From NCBI GenBank assembly GCA_965644295.1, contig CBFFRP010000200.1:186001-250000 (forward strand): DNA of 64,000 nt, given 5' to 3'. The DNA is from Paraphysomonas bandaiensis (Eukaryota > Chrysophyceae). A program made the position numbers and the translations under genes. The notes below the pieces were generated by a model that worked only from the letters and a program-made list of their open reading frames with translations, made no database searches and was not told where the DNA came from. Positions within the stretch are counted from its first letter, which is position 1. Every line of letters starts with the position of its first letter. Below, piece after piece: positions 45,900-58,100 of this stretch.

Positions 45900-46946
45900 A
45901 TGTCAGCGCCCTATATCAACAGACGGGTCAGAGTAGTGGGTACATCCCAGCCCGAACTCAATAACCAGGAGGGTCGTGCTACGGCTTACAATACAGAAAA
46001 AATGAGGTATACGGTGTTGCTGGACAATGGGCGGTCAGTTGCTCTTAAGCCTGCTAATCTCAGCCCAGCAGGGTCAGAGGACGAAGACAGCGGACACTCT
46101 GGTATGGGAGGAGGATTCCCGGGTATGGGGGGAGGATTCCCAGGTATGTCGGGTATGCCCGACTTAAGTCAACTCCTAAATAATCTTCCGCCATGGTTGA
46201 GGACGATGTTGATGCGTGGCCAGCTACCTAGCATGGGGGATTTAGAACGCCTCTTGCCACCAGGCATTAATATAGTACATATCGGGATCCTAGTCGTGAT
46301 ATTTGTCCTAATGCTGTTCAAATTTGGACTCTTAAAGACAGGGCTACTTTTTGCTGTGTGTGGCTTCGTTGTGCAGGCCGGGTTTGGGGCCTACGTGCAG
46401 AGTGGTGGTGGGGTGGCAGGGATAAAAGCCGCCGGTGTTGCCATCGGAAGGCAGGCCTCTGCGAAGATATTCTCTGTAACCAAACAGCACATCTCTCCTA
46501 ACTTATCTTTGGGAGCTGTGGGGGTGGCTCTCGTTGGAGTTCTATACTACACGTTCCTCACCGGGCAGGCCTCACTGTCTCCATCTTCGTCGGCATACAC
46601 CCGTAGCTACGGTATATCCCCAGCCGATGCGTACGACAGAGGGTATGAGGATGCACTCGCGGGACGCCCGCACAACTACGCTGCCCATATGGATACCAAA
46701 GCTTTTGAATATTCCCCTTCCGCTGCTCCCACTGGTGGTGGAATGTTTAGTGCTATTGGAGGTTTTGGTATTGGCAAGCTGTTTTCGTTAGCGATTCTTG
46801 GAAAGCAGATATATAGTCTTGGATCAGTACCAGGTGGCGGTTGGAATATGAACTTAGCTATGGCAAATTTGGCCAATCAGAGTACGTTGCAAAAAGTATT
46901 TTTGGCATTCATGGTCATGCGCTTGCTGGGTATGTCCCCTATATAA
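45900..46946 (+). CDS. Multi-pass membrane protein with N-terminal barrel-like motif (348 aa), function unknown
   Basis: Intronless. The first 55 residues (NRRVRVVGTSQPELNNQEG...YTVLLDNGRSVALKPANL) match a small beta-barrel motif common in protist proteins, where it precedes varied domains. A Gly/Met/Pro-rich linker with tandem GMGGGFP units follows (about 68-85). Three or four hydrophobic segments come next (about 121-137, 141-158, 200-220, 275-300), with GYEDALAGRPHNY between them. It lacks a signal peptide. The family is unknown to me; organellar membrane location is a guess. Confidence 0.75.
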   Translation: MSAPYINRRVRVVGTSQPELNNQEGRATAYNTEKMRYTVLLDNGRSVALKPANLSPAGSEDEDSGHSGMGGGFPGMGGGFPGMSGMPDLSQLLNNLPPWLRTMLMRGQLPSMGDLERLLPPGINIVHIGILVVIFVLMLFKFGLLKTGLLFAVCGFVVQAGFGAYVQSGGGVAGIKAAGVAIGRQASAKIFSVTKQHISPNLSLGAVGVALVGVLYYTFLTGQASLSPSSSAYTRSYGISPADAYDRGYEDALAGRPHNYAAHMDTKAFEYSPSAAPTGGGMFSAIGGFGIGKLFSLAILGKQIYSLGSVPGGGWNMNLAMANLANQSTLQKVFLAFMVMRLLGMSPI

Positions 46947-47592
46947 TAACATGTCATAGTTTGATATATTGGTCCCTCCTATATTTTATTTCAACCTTGT
47001 TGCCGTATCAGAGTGTGGTATTTTGATATATGGTATGACATCTACTATTTAAGAAACAATATAACACCCCATTGTTGGGCTCAATCAGGGCTAGGGACAA
47101 TATGTTGCAATAGTATCATTGAAAGCTAGCTTCTAACTTCCCATCAAGGATAATATAGCAATACTATACTAGCTGGTCCAACACTACTATAACAATATAA
47201 TACGTTTAGTCTTAGATCTCATCACAATGACTACCTTAAATAACAGAAAGGAAGATAGTCTTATGTCTTATCAAGAAGGGCTATTAGGTATTCAAGCTGG
47301 CTGTTAAAAGTGCATCTTAAAAGAAAATGGCACGTATAGGAAGCAGAATATGGAGTTTGAAGTAGAATAGATATTTTCGAGAATAACACTTTCAATCACA
47401 ACGTATAAATCGATTTCATCGTTATTAATAATGGCAGACAGATCATGATACGATGTGCAGAAGCGTTACCACCACAACACTACGCTACTACATACCATAC
47501 ACAACAGTATGCCATTAAGCGAGAAATATTATGCCATTCACGCTCAATATATAATTCTCATTACGCACTGTTCCGCAGTAAGCAACTACACG
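46947..47592. other. Intergenic, no gene seen
   Basis: Convergent spacer between the membrane-protein gene and the Kelch-Rab gene. AT-rich; no repeat or RNA gene seen. Confidence 0.5.
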
Positions 47593-50026
47593 CTAGTTGC
47601 ATCCACATTTCTCCTTCATAGTCATCTTTCGATCGCCATCAGCAATCACAACAGCGCCGGCGCTTGTCATATTCTCCTTGCTGATTCCGGTTACTCCACG
47701 TCTATCCACACTGGATTTAATACGGGTTGTCATCTTCACAAACGCAGCTTCCACATTGTCTCCACTTAATGCTGATGTCTCCATAAATGGTATTCCGAGA
47801 TCCATGGCCAAATTTTCACCCTCTTCAGTTAAAACCTACACAAAAATTATATTCATATACAAGCTACGACACCACAACAAAACAAAAGTACACATATACA
47901 CTAATTTCACTAGGAATTACTATCACCTGTCTCTGACTCGAGTCCAAATCATTTTTGTTTCCTATGAGAATGGGCTCAATGTCTTGTCCACCAAGCTGCT
48001 TCGCTCGGTCGTACCAGGACCGAACATGTTCGAATGACTCTTTACGACCTAAACAGCAAAGTGAGCAGTGCTGATGTATTGATACTTTTTAAGAAGTCTG
48101 ATTCCATTTTAGTACAGCAATAATATATTGTGCAAACATTTTCAGTACTTATGTCATAGCATAGTAAGGCTCCCTGGGCTCCACGATAGTAGTTCGCCGT
48201 AATAGTTGAAAATCTCTCCTACAACATCACATCAGAGGCGTGAAACCCAGACACTTCTTTACTCATTCGAAGCTGAAATACTTTTAGCACTACGTTGCAT
48301 CACAATTGTGCCAGCAAGAACTCGAGTGCAACACATATGATACATTGGTGGTACCTGTCCCGCTGTGTCCCAAATCTCGAGTTTGCATATGGACCGTCCC
48401 ACACGAATCATACGAGAATTGAAGTCAATTCCAATAGTTGAGGTATAACTTGGAAGAAATACGTTTTCTGAAAATCTAGTGAGGATCGCAGACTTTCCAA
48501 CGGCTTTAAACAAACGTGAGGTTATATTGTTACATCATCGCAGTCATGGCACCTGCATCTCCAATAATTAGAATCTTAAAACTATAGTCCGAGCTCGCCC
48601 CCTCTCCAACAGTAATATCCCTCGAGTCAAGATAGGCACTTAAGTCAAGAAATCGGATGTCATTGAAGCATGCCCCTTTTGCGTCGGTCCCACCAAACAC
48701 ATACGCAGTATTTCCTACAGTTGACAGTGAGCTATTCCCGATGGGAGTGGGTACTGCATTCTCCACGACGTTTACGGTGGTGAAAGAATACGTCTCCACA
48801 TCGAGAATAATGATGTCGTTAAGAAAAACCTATATCATAAAGTTACAATGCTAATTATGCGGTCTACATGCTAAGCAGGTATCATAGCAGCACACAATCA
48901 GATATACCGCGTATATCAATAGTTGCCACCAGCTTATTGCCCTCACCTCATCGCTTCTCTTTCCTCCAAAAATAACGATTGAATGAGCACCAATTACCCC
49001 TGATCCGTGACCACTGCGTGGAAAGGGATTACCCCCCCTTAGCTCTGGGTGGGACCAGGTCATGGTATCCAAACTTAGCTCGTGAAGAGAGAGGTGCCGG
49101 GTGCCGTCACAGACGTCTTCGCCGTTGTCACTGCCTCCGAGAATTATGAGCTTACCCAGAAGACACTGCGCAAAACGTTATAACCGCAACAACATAGGAT
49201 TGTCTTGCATTGCCATTAAGGGCTAAAAAATGTGCAAATAATACACCACTTTCAATGCACTTGCCTCCGAGGTGTGCCTGTATCGAGGTTTGGGCTGAAT
49301 ACCAGATGTAATAGCCTCCCGCCACTCGATGTCTACATAATCAAATATCCATAACTCGTTAGTCGGCCGTTCTGTCCACCCTCCAAAAATCGCAATATCA
49401 TTGGTGCCAATCTTGGATGCACTGTGTTCAGCCCTAGCATCTGGGCGCCTGGTCTTGTTCTGAATGATAGGCTTGGTCCATTTCCACGAGTCCGAGTTTA
49501 ATTCCAAGAAATATATCTATATGCAGCAATATTATAAATTTTATGAACTATGAGATGATATATAGACTGAATTTACCCCATTGTCAGTCTCCTCCGCCAG
49601 GTTTCTATTCTTTCCCTTACGGCGTCTGTTCATGAAGGCTCGTGTCATAAACGACTGCTCATTATCTGCATCTGCATGCATGCCATCGGGCACCTCGAAC
49701 TCAAAAGTGCTTAGCCCCACCATTCCCCCGTAGATCAGTATTCTAGGGGGATGCATTTCCACTAGTGTGGCGGAATGACCATAACGACATCCGGGGTGGT
49801 CTTCTTGGAACTCAGATGCATTGTTTGGCGAACTCCACTGAAACGTAACAGTGTCGTAGATGAAAAGCTGACTAATTGGCTCTCCGTTATAATTACACCC
49901 TCCATAAATCAGCAGCTTCGATCCAATCTGAGTGCAACTCTGAAGAAAGCACGGAGTGGGTGCATTCTTCTTATTTGCTTTTTTCATTTGCAGAAACTGC
50001 CATTGCACAAGTGGAAGACTGTTCAT
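47593..50026 (-). CDS. Kelch-repeat / Rab GTPase fusion protein (598 aa)
   Basis: Exons 50026-49577, 49516-49250, 49165-48947, 48829-48553, 48503-48355, 48218-48149, 48048-47927 and 47835-47593, all in phase. Residues 1-385 hold Kelch blades with repeated LLIYGG, ILIYGG, IAIFGG, LIILGG, IVIFGG and YVFGG strands and paired aromatic residues. Residues about 395-598 are a Rab-type GTPase: GDAAVGKS P-loop, STIGIDF switch I, EIWDTAGQERFS, IGNKNDLD and ETSALSG. The P-loop and the DTAGQ-ERF junction each span an intron, so both domains are in one transcript. It ends CGCN, which could be prenylated. All nucleotide-contact residues look intact, implying a vesicle-traffic switch with a built-in protein-binding propeller. 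The start codon is the least certain part. Confidence 0.87.
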
Positions 50027-50545
50027 AATATAAAGACTTAATGTGCACAGCAAATACTAGACAAGAAATATTGCAATGTTGTATAATGGACCCACAATGC
50101 GCATATGGGTAACTCCCTCCACTATATAATAGTGTTACTAGCTCTTCATAGGCAGCGTATTCATGCCATATCAAGCAGCGCAAGATTGGAAAAAAAACAG
50201 ATATGAAGTGGGTCTTGTTTTTGTGGGTGGCTTCTAAACGTTCTCACTGTTGTTTTTGTGCAAATATTTACTCTATTTCGTCACTTCTAGAGTACATCAA
50301 TTTATCGGCATTTTTTCAAATATGTGGAGATTTTTCTACTAAAATTCGTTAATTTTATTATACAAAAGGGGTATTTTATATACAGCACCATCTCTATATG
50401 TATTTCACAGACCGCCCCTATGTATGCATTCATACGCAGCAGGTCAATATAACCCGGCAGGGTGTGATGTTCCATATGCAAGAATTCTATTCAATATCTA
50501 TTGAGATATTTTGAGCTGCATTCTATTAGGAAAGCCGTGACTCTA
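50027..50545. promoter_or_regulatory. Divergent upstream region, Kelch-Rab / NECAP
   Basis: 519 bp between start codons with no supported ORF. Sparse TGTATG words (50395-50430). Shared promoter inferred from layout. Confidence 0.35.
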
Positions 50546-51515
50546 ATGGATTTTCTATCATCTCCCGTTGTTGTTGAACAAGTCGCCCTCAATATAAAGG
50601 AATGTTTCGTGTATCGTGTACCTCCTCTTCGAAGCGCATCAGGACATAGGTAACACAGCTATATAAATAGAACATAATAATGTCCATGATAGGGCTGAGG
50701 AATGGGGACTAGATAAACCTCTCTTTACGGGATATTTGAGAATATATCAAGCTGATACCAAACTTCGCATTGTGTTGTACCGTTATAAAGACGAGTCAAC
50801 AATGTTATCAAGTGATGAAAACTTGGTACATTTTGCTGAATGTCCGATATGCATAAATCCGAAAGAAGATATTACTCCTTTTGTAGATTCTGTAGCGGAT
50901 TCATCGAGATATTTTGTGATAAGGTTCGTTCAACTGTGCTTTTTTAACAACGCAGTAACGGGCAAGTACAGAGTGAAAGATCCGAATTCTGATAGGTCCA
51001 TTTCACTTGGCATTGGCTTCAGGGAAAGAGATACAGCATTTGATTTCAAAAATACGCTTAACGAGTATGTTCGATATATTGATCGCATGAGCGCTGCTGA
51101 GCAAATGCACAAGGAGGTAAGCCTTTTATGTTCAAAGTTTTTTTCTGACCGACATGTGACTTTGAAAGGTCGAGGAGTTGTCGCTAGAAGATGAGGTATG
51201 TTTTCAACGAATGCTTTTAGACTTGTAAATATACTTTAGCAGGAAAATGCTGCGGACACTGGTCCAGTCAAATGCATGCGAGATCTATCTGTGAAAGAAG
51301 GGGAGAAAATTCATGTTAATGTTAAAACGCTTGGCACCCGCCGAGAAAAGACAAATAAGAGTGGAGGCGGATTGCGGGGTTTAAAACCCCCGCCTCCTCC
51401 AGGGTCAATAGTGAAGGCGCATGACCCAAGTGATGTGACTACTGCTAATTTAGACGGGGAGTCCCCCACGACTGACTCAACAGATGATACAGAATGGGGT
51501 GACTTTACATCGTAA
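50546..51515 (+). CDS. NECAP-like endocytic adaptor (259 aa)
   Basis: Exons 50546-50649, 50693-50923, 50972-51116, a 27-bp exon 51169-51195, and 51243-51515; introns 43-52 bp. The PHear fold of NECAP is clear: YRVPPLRS, AEEWGLDKPLFTGYLRI, DSSRYFVIRVKDPNSDR and LGIGFRERDTAFDF. Excising 50924-50971 is what restores the VIRVKDP strand; left in, it would add 16 foreign residues. In animals NECAP regulates AP-2 and clathrin-coated vesicles. The C-terminus ends EWGDFTS, an acidic WxxF motif of the type that binds the AP-2 alpha ear, and a poly-Pro stretch lies before it. Cytosolic endocytic role is well supported by family. Confidence 0.9.
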
Positions 51516-52481
51516 TGGAATACCTACGTAGTGGCGTTGTAGTATTTAAAATAGTATCGTATTGGTACAAGTGTTGTTATTATCGCTTCTGTCAACGTAT
51601 AATTCATTTTATAACAGGGTTACGATATTACAGTACGTTGTATACTCATTCGAATAGCTAGATGTTAGATGTAGATTCCATACAAATTCCCAGAACATTA
51701 TATAAGCTAACTATATGGATTAAATATTTATACACGATGCTTTTATCACTTTTTTCTTCATGGAACAAATATGTTAATTATGTCAAAATAGGTAGTCCGT
51801 TGTACATCTCTCATATTCTCATGTCTTCCCATGTTCGCCTTAAGCAGGTATATCAACATTCTGCGTTTGCTTGAAGTGATAAAGAAAAAGTGCTTGCACG
51901 TTGGCGCTTGCAGTGACGCACAAGCAGCTTTCGAAGCGTTAAAGAGTAGGATCTCAGAGTTAAGCACTGACTCCTTAATGCCTATTGCTAATAACAAGGC
52001 ATTCCCTTATTTACTGCACTGCTTACAAATAATAGTGAACTCAAAAGCAAGCGATAGTACTTAACATTTTGTCAATACTTTACAAAATTGTTTTACTGAC
52101 CCTTTACGTCACATCATCTTGACAAACTCTGTTCTACTAACTCGCATTCGTTTTGGACTGGATAGTTGAAAAAGTGACGTATAACTACTAATGTTTGCAC
52201 AAAGCATACGCTGTATGTAGAAATTAAAATATCATCTTTATTACGGTACTAAAATCGCAATGTAGTAAACCAAACGGTGTCGGAAATCAAAAACGACGAC
52301 TATCGACGAAACATATCAGCAAGAAACAGCACACTATACCCAATCGACAAGAATCATTCTACATGCATAAGTGTTTATTTGAGTATGATATATGTGAGAT
52401 TCTTTAACAAAGACCACGTGAGGCCGGCATTTTTCAGAATATATATCCCGTTTTGGCCCCGTTTCAGACAATGCACCACTC
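51516..52481. other. Convergent spacer with dispersed relic, copy 4
   Basis: Contains the best-preserved copy of the relic's block A (about 51831-52020, plus strand). It translates YINILRLLEVI...CSDAQAAFEALKSRISEL, resembling the end of a Gypsy-type reverse transcriptase. The remainder is AT-rich with no gene. Confidence 0.55.
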
Positions 52482-54234
52482 CTATTCCGGAGTGGAAGTC
52501 TTCGCGGTAACGCAAGCATATGATGTGTGTTGTGGCTGTTGTTGTCCTGTTTGTTGCATGGGCACAGGATACATGTACGCGGGCTGCGAACAGTACCCTC
52601 CATTTCCTGTTAAATAGCCGTACACTGGTGGCGTACAGGAATCCGTTCGCATTCCTGTGCAGTAATATCCTCCCTCCTCTCCTCCCCCATTGTACGGATA
52701 ACAGTATACTGTATCCATTCCAGAATGTTGCGGACCATGCACCGGAGATGAGCTTCCGTAACCTGAGGTGGACGGAGTAGCAGTAATGATACCGTCCGGT
52801 TGTTCTGCACTTGAATAGTAGCCAACGTCATATGCTTGCTGATGAGATCCGGGGTCTTGACAGTACGATTGATACCCAATCCCTACCCCCATTGGTACAT
52901 AAGATACCAAACCCTGTTGAGCGAGAATCATCTGTTGTTGATGTTGATGCAAAAACGGATCCTGCAGATGTAGTGGGTACTGGTATGGAACAGAAACCGG
53001 GGCGGATGATCTGGGAAGGGAGTACGGAAAAGAGGGAGGAGATGAAAAGCACTGCTCCTCAACCCGAAGAAAGTTACGACTCAGCTGAGACACATACCTT
53101 ACGCCGCGGTAAGTAGCATCGGCCAGTGCATTCACAGCGAGATAGGCCGCAATTCGACCACGCTGAGACACCTCGTAGTGTACGAATGCATAACCTCTCC
53201 TTTGGCCGGTTTCCTGTGCATAAGAACATACAGTGATATTAATTAGATCTACACATGATAACTAAACTCTAACACTTACAGGGCTAAATATATTTGCTTT
53301 GATAGAGACCGAGGTGACGTGTCCGTATTGTCGATAGGTCTGGTAGAGAACCTTTTCGTCTACTACAGCATTCTGTACAGATGTAAGTACAGAAATCCTC
53401 ACAGTATAGTACATATACACCTGCATTGTGGAAAACCGCACATGCACAGATATTACAGGATCCTGTCCCCAGGGCTGCCTACCAATATACTCTAACCCAG
53501 ATTCTGGGTAGGGTCTGTATTCATGAACACCCTCGTAACCATTGCCCCCGTATCCCCCACCGTTCCCTATTCCTGCACCAGTGCGATACCATTCCACGTG
53601 CATTGGGCTTCCATAGAGTACATGTCCATCCAGTGCTTCCTTGGCATCCTCTGCATCCCGGCGATGAACAAAGCGAACACTACCTGTACTGCGTCCATCT
53701 GTTGGTCCAGAAAACGTTAAGTATCAAAACAATCAAGTTTATCACTACTATACCGCAGCATTCCACTTCCGTGTCTTGTTCACATAGCTCACCATATATA
53801 TTAAACGTTGAATTGAGATCCTCAGTCGTCACAGAAGTATCCAAATTGCTTATATACAACCTGCAGTTGCGCTGGGCTTTGCCCACTCGAATCTTTCGAC
53901 CTTTGATGGTAACGTTTTCGCAGCTTGCCACACACTGCTGTGCCATCTCTACAGTCTTCATAGTTACAAAGCCATAGCCCAAAGGTTGAAGAGTTGATTT
54001 AGAACGCTTCACTACAACATCTAAAACATCTCCAAATCTTGTGAATATTTCTCTGACATCTCTCTCTGACGCCTCTCGACTCAAGTCCCCTACGAAAATA
54101 GTGGCCTCCGACACATCATCGTATTTATTATCTGCAGGAGTAGATCCCTCTTGAACACTTGAGATTGGACCACAACTAGATTCACTCTCTCTTTCTGTAC
54201 ATGATTCATCTGGTTTAAGTAGTTCGTGAGCCAT
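52482..54234 (-). CDS. RNA-binding protein with three RRM domains (527 aa)
   Basis: Exons 54234-53754, 53698-53421, 53372-53280 and 53213-52482; introns 55, 48 and 66 bp. RRM1 (about 45-120) has RNP2 IFVGDL and RNP1 LGYGFVTM. RRM2 (about 123-200) has LYISNL and, across the first intron, TGSVRFVH. RRM3 (about 240-330) has VSVHVR and GQRRGYAFVHY. The C-terminal 190 residues are low-complexity, rich in Gln, Tyr, Gly, Ser and Pro. Three RRMs plus such a tail recall PUB1/TIA-1-like mRNA regulators, though I do not claim orthology. A stop in frame just upstream (TAG, two codons before the ATG) fixes the start. Confidence 0.9.
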
Positions 54235-55104
54235 GGACTAAAATCATAAACCATACCTTGCGCGATGTCACTAGGAGTACCCATGGCTGATAATATGAAC
54301 ATAGAGTACACACGTATTGATTTTATCTCACCATAAATGTTGTTGTTTTGATGTTACACAGTTGACTCAGTGTCATGTTATGAATCATAGTGAGTCGTTC
54401 AATTGGTGTCAATAGCTATATATACAGTGACCAATAGCATGATCACATGAAGTATAATCATTGAATTTAAAAAGTGTCACTTTCTTAATTCAAAACCTTT
54501 TAAAAAAAACAAAAACAATGACGACACCTTTCTATCGAATCAGATCTCTTCATATCACACACACTTCGACACTTCGACACTTCGACTTCACTTTGTTTTT
54601 TTGTTAGTAATGATGTGAAAAGGAGTGACATCAAGTCATTATTTTCATATATATGGACTTAATATACTAAACATTATCTAACACTAAATATCACTGTTAG
54701 ATAAGCATCAGATATCAATAGATTATAGATAATTCTATTCCATGGTACGGATAATAGACATATGAGTTCAGTGTGGACATTTAGTTGGAAAGATTTTGGG
54801 ATACGACAACATCTTGAGGAAACTCTATGCCGGTATACAGCTGTATACACTGTATTTTTGCACTGTATAAGGGTTATATATATGGCGATAAGGTTCGAAA
54901 ACAGTGTGAAGAGGAGTGAGATGGTGCCAAGAATATACACCCAGAGCTCCTACTGCTACTCTATCTTATCATACAATCCGAATCGCTCTAGTGTGTCCTC
55001 ATGGACAGTGAGATATAGATACTATTGTGAAGACAGATAAGATGGTAGCTGTATAATATTATCCAAAAAGAAAAATTTCGTCTCTATTTAAAAGAATTCA
55101 TAAA
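54235..55104. promoter_or_regulatory. Divergent upstream region, RRM protein / cyclic-nucleotide kinase
   Basis: 870 bp between start codons, AT-rich, with a triple ACACTTCG unit (about 54565-54588) and GTATAC words near 54832-54860. An ORF at 54762-55040 has no coding features. Confidence 0.4.
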
Positions 55105-58100
55105 ATGGGGTGCTTGGAATCCAAGCCGGGCCGACCTCGTACAGATTCCGATGCTATTGAGATACGAGATGGTGCATCAACTGCAAGTGCTACCAGTTCC
55201 CCTAGTAATCATGAATCATCTAAACTGCTATCACCGAAAGAGATGCTATCTGCGAAGAGTTCGCGCTCCTCTCTCGATGTGAATATGTCAGAGAGGTCTC
55301 ACTCTCCGATTCCTCAACAAGAAACTTCATCACCAATGCAAGAAAAGTCTACAAAGCATATGCCCCCACCGTCACCTCTGAAGACCGATCCTCCGCCGCC
55401 GCCAGTAGCACACTCTGATACCTCTGCTCGTGCCTTTGGGCAGGCCACTCCTGAGAAAAAACTCAAGATGTCTGAGATACTTCATGCGGAAAGAGTGAAG
55501 AAAACTCCTTCAAGTGTCTCATCTGCAGGATTCACTGGAGAAGTAGGCACCCACTTTAGTAGTGTTCTGCTTTAACATTCATGTGTGCTGCAGGGAAGAG
55601 AGGGGTGGCTTTATAGAGAAAATGATTCTTTTGGAGAGGTAAATGATGAAGCCGCCGAATCATTTCTTAAGGTATATATGGCGTTATAGTGAATTACATA
55701 TTTCATAATAAATGCGTAGGTATGGGTTGTGGTTGCCCGTAACCGCTTGTTGTACTATTCCCAGCGCCCGAAGGGGGACTATCTCAACAACTTCTCTGCT
55801 AGTGGCTACCTAGACCTCAATTCTGCCTCGTCTGATTGCAAGGTCATGGACCGCAAACATGATGGCGGTCTGCTGTCATCTGTAGGGAAATTCTGTTTTC
55901 GAGTTAGGGATGGCGGTACAACATTGATATTTTCTGCTTCATCAGATGCAGAGAGAAATGAATGGGTATTTTTGATTCAAGAGGCCATCAGAGGAGTTGT
56001 TCACACCCTTAACACTCAGGGGAGCTCCTCTGCCGCTGCGACAGATATAAGGGTACCGAGTAAGACTCGCCGAGTACTAGCTTGCGACAGTGTCGAGCTA
56101 CCGAAGAAAACGGGAATGCTTAAGAAAAAGTCTATAGAAGGAAAAAAGTTCGGGTTCAAAAATGTCAAGTCAAGGTGAGACATCATTACAACTTTAATGG
56201 TGCAATGCATAGATATATGGGTAGTGTGGCATATGTATATTGTAATGTGTGGAATGTAAGGTGGTTTCGACTGGAAGGAGGAGAGTTGCGGTACTATGGG
56301 GAGAAGTCAATGCGCCCAAGTTCCTTGAAGAAAACTATTTCCCTCAAAGGCTGTACAATGCCCACTGAAAATAAGGAAAATGATGGTGACAACATTACAG
56401 TGACCCTTCCGGATGGAAACTCTCTATTAATGATAGCTAACTCTGCGGATAGTGCTAGAGAGTGGCGAACTGCAATCAGTGACACGATAATGATACTCAA
56501 TAAAACATTGGAGGGAGAAAGTAAAGAGGCCAAGAAACGGCGAGTGAATCTCTCCAATGTACAGTATGATGATTCACCGGTAGTTCGGCGCGAAGTGGTG
56601 CATAAGTCTGAAGCCACTGTGAGGTCGATTACCTCTGCTCTACAGCAGCATTTCCTGTTGTGCACTCTGCAAGAATTTGAGCCAGTGCTGGATGCCCTTC
56701 AGTTATCGATATACCTTCCTGGTGATGTTATTATATGGCAGGCAAGGAAGGGATACACCTTGTTATATTACTGCCACTTACAGTGCTTACGTGTATGATA
56801 GGACAGCGTTGGTGATTTGTTTTACATACTTGAGTCGGGTCAAGTAGATATAATCAAGGATAACGAAAAGGTCGCTAGGCTCGGTTCGGGACAGGCGTTT
56901 GGAGAGTTAGCGCTGATAAATGACGTTAATCGGACAGCGAGTGTTCGTGCGGTGACAGTATGTCATACGTGGTCACTGGACCGTAAGACTCTCCGCCACG
57001 TGCTTTCGAGCCAACAGCACACTGTAAAGCAGAACAAAATTGAGTTCTTGGAAACTGTGACTATATTTGAAAAACTGAATAACGCAACGCTAGCCATGAT
57101 TGCTGATGTAATGACTGTTGCATCTTTTTCTCCAGGGGAACAAATCATTCGTCAAGGCGAGGTCGGTATATGTGTGTTCAGTGTATACTATAGTTTAAGG
57201 ATATTTGTTTCAGGTCGGGGAGTACATGTATGTAATTCAAAGTGGTACTGTGGTAGTAACTCAAAGCAGCTTTGGAGGGTCTGTCAAAGAATTGGTACGC
57301 CTTTCTTCGGGTAAATACTTTGGCGAGCTAGCGCTAATATCCAATGAGCCTCGGAAAGCCAACGTGACCGCAGTAGACACTGTGCAGTGTTATGTTATTG
57401 ACAAGGCAACATTCACCAGTGTCCTTGGGGATCTGAAAGAGGCCGAGGTTGAAAGTGTGGGAATAGCTATTCTGAAAAGAGTCAAGCTTCTACAAGGCCT
57501 GTCGGAGAAGCAGCTTGCAACTGTGTCAAAGAACCTGACGACTGTTGAATTCGCGGATGGTGAAACTATAATCCAGCAAGGAGAAGAGGGCGATAAGTTT
57601 TACATGATTTCTTCGGGTATAGTGTCGGTGTACGTTAATCATGCCGAGGTAGCAAAGCTTCAACCGGGATCTTATTTTGGTGAGATGGCTCTGATGAATG
57701 ACGATCGGAGGAATGCAACAGTCACAGCTGTGGGGCCTGTGGTTTGCTTAACGTTGGATCGCTCTGAGGTAATCAAAGTTTTCTTGATATGTGCCCACCT
57801 TCATCGTGTGTTACAGTTTGTCAAAATTCTTGGCCCATTGGATCAAATACTCAAGGAAGAGGCTGCACGACGAGAAGCAGAGGCAAGGGAGAAAAGTGTT
57901 GTTGGCCGCATGCGGTCTTTGTCCAGAGGAATCAGTCAAACGTTTACAAGAAAGACTGCAATAAAGAAAGTAGATGACAGTGAGGGGCCTGGGTTTAATA
58001 TGGATGAATTACAAACTGTACGGGTCTTGGGAACAGGCAGATTTGGTACTGTCAAGTTAGTTCAGCACTGTATCACAAACATGGCTTATGCCCTGAAAGT

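Noticed and set aside
50736-51194. Continuous ORF through NECAP exons 2-4
   Set aside because: Retaining 50924-50971 breaks the conserved RYFVIRVKDP strand; splicing restores it.
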